Below, piece after piece: positions 57,336 through 64,000 of a stretch of DNA of 64,000 nucleotides. This DNA comes from Methylibium sp965279545. Lineage in GTDB: Bacteria; Pseudomonadota; Gammaproteobacteria; Burkholderiales; Burkholderiaceae_C. How positions within the stretch are numbered: the stretch's first letter is position 1; each line of letters starts with the position of its first letter. The stretch is from positions 2,418,001 to 2,482,000 of the forward strand of contig NZ_OZ257250.1 in NCBI RefSeq assembly GCF_965279545.1, given 5' to 3'. The position numbers and the translations under genes were made by a program. The notes under the pieces were generated by a model that was given only the letters and a program-made list of their open reading frames with translations, did not search any database and had not been told where the DNA came from.

Positions 57336-58851
57336 GGCGCAGTGCCTCGCCGGCCTCGGCCTTCGGCCACAGGCCGCTCATCCACTCGCCGATCAGCTCG
57401 ACCGTGGTCCGCATCGTCGCGACGCTCGGGCTCAGGCGGCCCTGCGCGATGACCAGCAGGCGGTCGCTGATCTCGAACAGCTCGTCGAGCTCCTCGCTGA
57501 CCACCAGCACCGCGCAGCCTTCGTCGCGCAGCTTCAGCAGCGCGCCGCGGATCTGCGCAGCCGCACCGACGTCGACGCCCCAGGTCGGCTGCGAGACGAT
57601 CAGCAGCTTCGGCCGCGCGTCGATCTCGCGGCCGACGATGAACTTCTGCAGGTTGCCGCCCGACAGGCTCTTCGCGGCCGCCTTCGGCCCGCCGGCCTTG
57701 ACATTGAAGGCCGCGATCAGCGCCGTGGCAAGCCGCTGCACCTGGGCCATGCGCAGCCAGCCACCGCGGCCCACCGCCTCGGTGCGCGTCAGCAGCGTGT
57801 TCGCGGCGAGCGACAGCGTCGGCACCGCGCCGCGCCCCAGCCGCTCCTCGGGCACGAAGTGCAGCCCCAGCGCGCGGCGGGCGCGCGGCGGCTGCCGGCC
57901 GATGTCCTGCCCGAACAGCTTCACCGCACCGAGCGGCGCGCGCGGGTCCTCGCCCGACAGCGCGGCCATCAGTTCCTGCTGGCCATTGCCCGAGACGCCG
58001 GCCACGCCGACGACCTCGCCGGCCTTCACCTCGAAGCCAATGTCCTTCAGGTCGGTGCCGAACGGCGACTGCTTCGCGAGCGTCAGGCCGCTCACCTGCA
58101 GCGCCACGTCGCCGAGGCGGGCCTGGATGTGCTGCAGCCTCGGCGGCTCGGCGCCGATCATCAGGCGCGACAGCTCGGCATTGCCGACCGTGCGCGGATC
58201 GACCTCGCCGGTGACCTTGCCGCCGCGCAGCACCGTGCAGTGGTGGCACAGCGCGCGGATCTCGTCGAGCTTGTGGCTGATGTAGAGGATGGAGCAGCCG
58301 CGCTCGGCCAGCTGGCGCAGCGTGACGAACAGCGTCTCGACGGCCTGCGGCGTCAGCACCGAGGTCGGCTCGTCGAGGATCAGCAGCTTGGGGTCGGTGA
58401 GCAGCGCGCGCACGATCTCGACGCGCTGGCGCTCGCCGACCGACAGCGAATGCACCGGCCGCTGCGGGTCGACCTCGAGCCCGTAGACCTTGGAGACCTG
58501 CACGATGCGCGCCGCCACCTCGGCCAGCGACAGGCTCTTGTCGAGGCCGAGCCAGACGTTCTCGGCCGCCGTCAGCGTGTCGAACAGGCTGAAGTGCTGG
58601 TAGACCATGCTGATGCCGAGCTGGCGCGCCTGCGCCGGGCTCGCGATCTGCACCTGCCGCCCGTCCCAGATCATCTCGCCGGCGTCGGGCCGCACCGCGC
58701 CGTAGATGATCTTCATCAGCGTCGACTTGCCCGCCCCGTTCTCGCCCAGCACGGCATGGATCTGGCCCGGCGCGACGCGCAGGCTCACGCCGTCGTTGGC
58801 CTTGACGGCGGGGTACTGCTTGCTGATGCCGAGGAGTTCGAGACGGAGCAT
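57328..58851 (-). CDS. Nucleoside ABC importer, duplicated ATPase
   Basis: A 507-residue protein with two ATPase domains (about 1-250 and 255-507). The first has Walker A GENGAGKST, signature LSVGERQR and Walker B LLILDEPTS. The second has GVSGNGQQE instead of a full Walker A, LSGGNLQK and LLIVSQPTWGVD, the usual degenerate second half of the RbsA/YufO group. ATG 58851 is preferred to an upstream TTG. It follows the channel gene by 52 bases. Confidence 0.92.
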   Translation of the reverse strand: MLRLELLGISKQYPAVKANDGVSLRVAPGQIHAVLGENGAGKSTLMKIIYGAVRPDAGEMIWDGRQVQIASPAQARQLGISMVYQHFSLFDTLTAAENVWLGLDKSLSLAEVAARIVQVSKVYGLEVDPQRPVHSLSVGERQRVEIVRALLTDPKLLILDEPTSVLTPQAVETLFVTLRQLAERGCSILYISHKLDEIRALCHHCTVLRGGKVTGEVDPRTVGNAELSRLMIGAEPPRLQHIQARLGDVALQVSGLTLAKQSPFGTDLKDIGFEVKAGEVVGVAGVSGNGQQELMAALSGEDPRAPLGAVKLFGQDIGRQPPRARRALGLHFVPEERLGRGAVPTLSLAANTLLTRTEAVGRGGWLRMAQVQRLATALIAAFNVKAGGPKAAAKSLSGGNLQKFIVGREIDARPKLLIVSQPTWGVDVGAAAQIRGALLKLRDEGCAVLVVSEELDELFEISDRLLVIAQGRLSPSVATMRTTVELIGEWMSGLWPKAEAGEALRHA

Positions 58852-58903
58852 GGTCGACCCGGAATTCAAGTGCGGGCCGCCGGAGCAGCCTGTCCGAACC
58901 GCG

Positions 58904-59764
58904 TCAGAAGTGGTACTCCGCGCGAATCATCGGCGTTTTGGCCGTCGCCCCCGGGCCCGCACCGGCACCGGTGGCCGTGGTCGGGTTGCCGAACTTGTTG
59001 CGCCAGTACTGGTACTCGAGGCCGACCTTGAACTGGCCCTTGTTGCCGTACAGCGCGCCCACGTCGTACATGATCTGCATGTCGATGTTGGTCTCGGCCG
59101 CGGTGTCGCCCCCGAATTCGTCCTTGCCCTTGGAGGCGATGAAGTTGGCGAAGCCCTCGAACGACAGGCCGGTGGCGCCGATCGGGATGCCCCAGGCGGC
59201 CGTCAGCATCGGGTGCGTCTTGTAGGTGTAGCGCGACACGCCGGTGTTGCTGAAGGTGTTGTAGGGCGCATTGCTCTCGTTCAGCGCCAGCAGGCTCACG
59301 CTCAGGAAGCCCGGCACATCGACGAACAGCGTCGGACCGAGCACGAGCATCTGCTTCTTCGAGTTGTAGCCGGCATCGTCCTTGGTGTTGATGTCGAAGC
59401 CGGCGGTCAGACCCCAGCCGCGTATCGGCCCGAACTTGAAGGGCGTGCCCAGCACCTTCTCGGCGTCGAGCGTGTGACGGTAGACGATGTAGACCTCGCG
59501 CGCGCCCGAGTTGGCGCCGGCGAAGGCGGGGTCCTTGTTGTCGGACATCAGATAGTCGACGTTGAAGAAGTTCGTGCCGTACTTGTAGCCGCTGACGTGG
59601 GTCAGGTTGAAGATGTTCTTGTGGATGTCGTTGCTGCCGAAGGGCTCGGCGAACTTGTTGCCGGTGCGAAAGCCGATCGAGGTGTCGCTCCAGTCGGCAG
59701 CGGGGCTGGCGCAGCTCAACGCGGCAAGCGCGAGCGCAAGGGCGGTCTTGCAGGTCGGATTCAT
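58904..59764 (-). CDS. Tsx-like outer-membrane nucleoside channel
   Basis: A 286-residue outer-membrane beta-barrel with a signal peptide (KTALALALAALSCASPAAD), WSDTSIGFRTGNKFAEPF, many alternating aromatic strands and a C-terminal Phe (MIRAEYHF) for barrel assembly. It resembles the nucleoside-specific channel Tsx. It is first of the operon with the importer. ATG 59764 gives better spacing to AAGGA than ATG 59767. Confidence 0.85.
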   Translation of the reverse strand: MNPTCKTALALALAALSCASPAADWSDTSIGFRTGNKFAEPFGSNDIHKNIFNLTHVSGYKYGTNFFNVDYLMSDNKDPAFAGANSGAREVYIVYRHTLDAEKVLGTPFKFGPIRGWGLTAGFDINTKDDAGYNSKKQMLVLGPTLFVDVPGFLSVSLLALNESNAPYNTFSNTGVSRYTYKTHPMLTAAWGIPIGATGLSFEGFANFIASKGKDEFGGDTAAETNIDMQIMYDVGALYGNKGQFKVGLEYQYWRNKFGNPTTATGAGAGPGATAKTPMIRAEYHF

Positions 59765-59951
59765 CATGGTCCTTCGGAGGAGTGGTTGGGCGTCGGCGGA
59801 CGGTGCAACACCGCCCGCGCCTGAGCTGCCTTGGTCGCTCACCGCCCAACGCGGCGCGACTTCCGGACTCGCCCCGGCTTTGCGCAACTTCCGTACCAGA
59901 AGGAAAGGCCTCGCAGCGGGCCGGGATGCCACCAAAAGAGGCATCCCCGAA

Positions 59952-59966
59952 TTTGTATACCGTTTT
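59952..59966. promoter_or_regulatory. Candidate operator upstream of the tsx operon
   Basis: TTTGTATACCGTTTT matches TTTGCATACCGGTTA at 62392-62406, before xdhA, at 13 of 15 positions. TTCAAG/TATACA around here could also be a promoter for the channel gene (minus strand). The shared motif suggests a common regulator, possibly the LysR protein encoded at 61395-62384. Confidence 0.45.
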
Positions 59967-60035
59967 GTGCACCATCTTGAATCCCGTTAACGATGCACTC
60001 GCCCACCAACGACGCAGGCCTTGGCCCCAGGGCCC

Positions 60036-61370
60036 TCAGGCGCGCTCGAAACGGCAGCGGCCGGCGACGTAGGTCGCGACGAGGTTGCGCTCGTCGCCCA
60101 GCGTCATCCACGCGAACACCCGCTCGTGCAGCGCAGCCAGCGGCGCCAGGTTGCCGCGACGGCGGCACGCGATCGCGTCGCGGTGCGTCGCGACCGGACC
60201 GACGGCCCAGTCCCACACCGCCACGTCGGCCAGCGTGCCGGCTTCGAGGCTGCCGATCTCGTGCGCCAGGCCCAGCGCCTCGGCGGCGCCGCGCGTGGCC
60301 GCGTGCAGCGCCTTCCAGGCGCTGAGCTTCACGCCGCGCAAGGCCTGCACCTTGTAGGCATCGGCCAGCGTGCGCAGCATCGACAGGCTGGTGCCGCCGC
60401 CCACGTCGCTCGCCATCGACACCCGGTAGCCGGTGTCGACCGCGGCCTGCCAGTCGAACAGCCCGCTGCCGAGGAAGAGGTTGCTCGACGGGCAGAAGGC
60501 GATCTGCGCACCGGTGTCGCGCAGCAGCGCGCGGTCGGTGTCGTCGAGCCAGATGCCATGCGCCAGCACCGCGCGCTCGTGCAGCAGGCCGTGGCGGTGG
60601 TAGACATCGAGGTAGCTGCGCGCCTCGGGGAACAGCTCGGCGATCCAGCGCACCTCGTCGGTGTTCTCGGCCACGTGGGTCTGCATGTAGACGCCCGGGT
60701 GCTCGCGGCACAGCCGCCCGGCCATCGCGAGCTGCTCGTGCGTGCTGGTGGCGGCGAAGCGCACCGTCACCGCGTAGGCCAGCCGTCCCGTGCCGTGCCA
60801 GCGCGCGATCAGCTCGGTGCAGTCGCGCTCGGCCAGCACCACGTCGTCGCGCAGGCCGTCCGGCGCATGGCGGTCCATCAGCACCTTGCCGGCGACGAGC
60901 CGCATGCCGCGCGACTGCGCCGACGCGAACAGGGCCTGCACCGAGACCTTGTGCACGGTCGGGAACACCACCGCCGACGTGGTGCCATGCGCCAGCAACG
61001 CGTCGAGGAAGCGCTCCGCGCCGGTGGCGGCCACCAGCGGGTCGGCATAGCGCTGCTCGGCCGGAAAGGTGTAGGTGTCGAGCCACTCCAGCAGCGCGGT
61101 GCCGTAGCTGGCGATGACGTCGAGCTGCGGGCAGTGCACATGGGTGTCGATGAAGCCCGGCGTGATCAGCCGGCCGGCGTGGTCGACACGCTGCCAGCTC
61201 GCATCGGGGCCACCACCGGCGCGGCCGGACTCGGCGCCGACGATGCGGCCGTCCTCGACGAGCAACCAGTGGTCGGGGCGAAAGCGCACGCCGGTGGCGT
61301 CGCCGGGCGCCGCGAAGCCGGGGTCGGCCTCGATGTCGAGCAGGTCGCCGAACAGGGCCAGTCGCGTCAT
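60036..61370 (-). CDS. guaD: Guanine deaminase
   Basis: A 444-residue zinc amidohydrolase converting guanine to xanthine. Metal and substrate motifs are GFIDTHVHCPQLD, MQTHVAENTDE, LAHGIWLDDTD and FCPSSNLFLGSGLF, the last being a guanine-deaminase hallmark. It begins 24 bases after the LysR stop, so both form a unit, and feeds xanthine to the divergent xanthine dehydrogenase. Confidence 0.94.
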   Translation of the reverse strand: MTRLALFGDLLDIEADPGFAAPGDATGVRFRPDHWLLVEDGRIVGAESGRAGGGPDASWQRVDHAGRLITPGFIDTHVHCPQLDVIASYGTALLEWLDTYTFPAEQRYADPLVAATGAERFLDALLAHGTTSAVVFPTVHKVSVQALFASAQSRGMRLVAGKVLMDRHAPDGLRDDVVLAERDCTELIARWHGTGRLAYAVTVRFAATSTHEQLAMAGRLCREHPGVYMQTHVAENTDEVRWIAELFPEARSYLDVYHRHGLLHERAVLAHGIWLDDTDRALLRDTGAQIAFCPSSNLFLGSGLFDWQAAVDTGYRVSMASDVGGGTSLSMLRTLADAYKVQALRGVKLSAWKALHAATRGAAEALGLAHEIGSLEAGTLADVAVWDWAVGPVATHRDAIACRRRGNLAPLAALHERVFAWMTLGDERNLVATYVAGRCRFERA

Positions 61371-61394
61371 TTGGGGTCTCGTCTCTCGGGTGTC

Positions 61395-62384
61395 TCAGTG
61401 GGCGCCGGCACGTGATGGCGGCTCCCCGGCCGCGCCGGTCTTCGGCAGGCCGCGCGCCACGTCGCGCATCACGCCGCGCAGCCAGCGCCCGGCGGCCGAC
61501 TGGTGGCTCAGCTCGTGCCACAGCTGGTAGTACACCAGCGCCGGGAAGGACACCGGGCAACGCACGATGCGCAGGCCGGGCACCGCCTCGACATAGCGGC
61601 TGCAGAACAGCCGCCCGGTCGTCAGCACCAGGCGCGAGCGCGCCACCATCTGCGGCCCCAGGCCGAAGTAGGGGCTGCGCACCACGATGTCGCGCGCCAG
61701 GCCCAGCGCGTCGAGGTGCTCGTCGATCACACCGCGCGCGCCGGGATGCAGCGGCGTCGGCGCGATGTGCTCGCTGGCCAGGTAGCGCTCGGCGGTCCAG
61801 CCGCGCGGGCTCTTCACCGCCGGGTGGTCCTCGGCGACCAGGCAGACGATCTCGTCGGACAGCAGCCGCCCCAGGTGCAGCTCGGCGGGCGGGCGCAGCC
61901 AGTTGCCGACCACCAGGTCGACCTCGCCGCGCGCCAGGCCCTTGCGGTAGTCGAACTCGGCCGACAGCGGCAGCACCTCCACCCGCGCGGCCGGCGCCTC
62001 GCCGCGCAGCCGCGTCACCAGTTCGGGCAGGAACTGCGGGTCGAGGTAGTCGCTCGCGGCGACGCGGAAGGTCGTCTCGGTGTGCGCCGGGTCGAAGGCC
62101 AGCGCCTCGGCGCGCGAGCCGAACAGCCGCTCGGCGCTGCGCAGCAGCTCGGCGGCCGGCTCCAGCAGCTGCAGCGCCACCGCGGTCGGCGCCATCCCGG
62201 TGCCCGAACGCACCAACAGCGGGTCGCCGACCAGCGCACGCAGGCGCTTCAACTGAGCGCTGACGGCCGGTTGGGTGGTGCGCAGCCTGAGGGCGGCACG
62301 CGACACGCTGCGTTCGGTGATCACGGTGTGCAGGACACGGACAAGATGGAGCTCGATCTTGTCGAAAAGCGAGGTCTGGGTCAT
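61395..62384 (-). CDS. LysR-family regulator of the purine locus
   Basis: A 329-residue regulator with N-terminal helix-turn-helix (IELHLVRVLHTVITERSVSR, LRTTQPAVSAQLKRLR) and a substrate-binding domain of the PbpR/NodD-like size. It is transcribed divergently from xdhA and together with guaD, so purine catabolism is its likely regulon. ATG 62384 follows AAAAGGCGAT. Confidence 0.9.
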   Translation of the reverse strand: MTQTSLFDKIELHLVRVLHTVITERSVSRAALRLRTTQPAVSAQLKRLRALVGDPLLVRSGTGMAPTAVALQLLEPAAELLRSAERLFGSRAEALAFDPAHTETTFRVAASDYLDPQFLPELVTRLRGEAPAARVEVLPLSAEFDYRKGLARGEVDLVVGNWLRPPAELHLGRLLSDEIVCLVAEDHPAVKSPRGWTAERYLASEHIAPTPLHPGARGVIDEHLDALGLARDIVVRSPYFGLGPQMVARSRLVLTTGRLFCSRYVEAVPGLRIVRCPVSFPALVYYQLWHELSHQSAAGRWLRGVMRDVARGLPKTGAAGEPPSRAGAH

Positions 62385-62391
62385 ATCGCCT

Positions 62392-62407
62392 TTTGCATAC
62401 CGGTTAT
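62392..62407. promoter_or_regulatory. Candidate operator between LysR and xdhA
   Basis: TTTGCATACCGGTTAT lies in the 117-base divergent gap, 8 bases from the LysR start. ATAC and a downstream GTAT (62418-62421) form a dyad that fits a LysR-type site. A similar sequence is at 59952-59966. Confidence 0.45.
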
Positions 62408-62501
62408 CGCTGGCATCGTATTCGCATGGCGGTGGCTTGGAGTACCTTCGGTGGTCCCCGGTCCGCTCGCCCGCCCCTTTCGCCTGCTCCACTGCCTCGC
62501 A

Positions 62502-64000
<1,499 letters not shown>

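Noticed and set aside
57328..57700. Importer ATPase suspected defective because its second half lacks normal Walker motifs
   Set aside because: The degenerate second half (GVSGNGQQE, LLIVSQPTWGVD) is standard for duplicated ATPases of the RbsA/YufO type.

Overview
The window is GC-rich DNA with strong G/C codon bias and dense, mostly minus-strand operons. Gene content and order point to a betaproteobacterium of the order Burkholderiales, most like the Rubrivivax/Leptothrix/Ideonella or Comamonadaceae side. Pointers are the murA-hisGDCBHAFIE-hinT-tatABC run, petABC followed by sspA-sspB, and tandem cyanophycin synthetases beside an ABC transporter/DUF1854 pair. No phage, insertion sequence or CRISPR array is visible. 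This is a core-chromosome segment with small dispersed intergenic repeats.

Layout. 1-6.4 kb: cyanophycin locus (cphA, cut by the window edge, and a second synthetase, divergent from an ABC exporter-like protein and a DUF1854 protein). 6.4-7.5 kb: diguanylate cyclase. 7.7-15.9 kb: propionyl-CoA to succinyl-CoA module (methylmalonyl-CoA mutase, MeaB, propionyl-CoA carboxylase beta and alpha, VOC epimerase-like protein) with a divergent GntR regulator. 16.1-19.9 kb: DUF3014 protein, LysR regulator and two divergent short-chain dehydrogenases. 19.9-23.6 kb: a Pat-type protein acetyltransferase paired with an HDAC-type deacetylase. 24.0-28.9 kb: small unknown gene, tRNA-Thr, sspB, sspA and the cytochrome bc1 operon. 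29.0-35.3 kb: mscL, a DUF1631 protein, pdxA, a NIF3 protein and an HtrA protease. 35.3-48.8 kb: Tat translocase, hinT, the histidine operon, murA, bolA, and an ABC-2 exporter with a divergent TetR regulator. 48.9-51.5 kb: FtsX-like permease. 52.0-64.0 kb: purine locus. It comprises adenosine deaminase, a Rieske oxygenase, a BMP-type nucleoside ABC transporter, a Tsx-like outer-membrane channel, guanine deaminase, a LysR regulator and the start of xanthine dehydrogenase.

The purine locus forms a logical route: the Tsx-like channel and ABC transporter import nucleosides, Add and GuaD deaminate them, and xanthine dehydrogenase oxidises the products. The Rieske oxygenase overlapping add is the unexplained member. 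The propionate locus is a complete B12-dependent pathway.

The most unusual non-coding signal is a structured repeat present three times (about 15.95-16.11, 51.67-51.76 and 51.78-51.93 kb). It has a long outer stem, an inner hairpin and conserved internal-loop sequences. Both stems change sequence between copies yet stay paired. A second repeat family (23.68, 32.12 and 48.84 kb) and GC-rich tandem hairpins in the his and murA gaps are also present. All functional names rest on recognised protein motifs and context; no database search was run.
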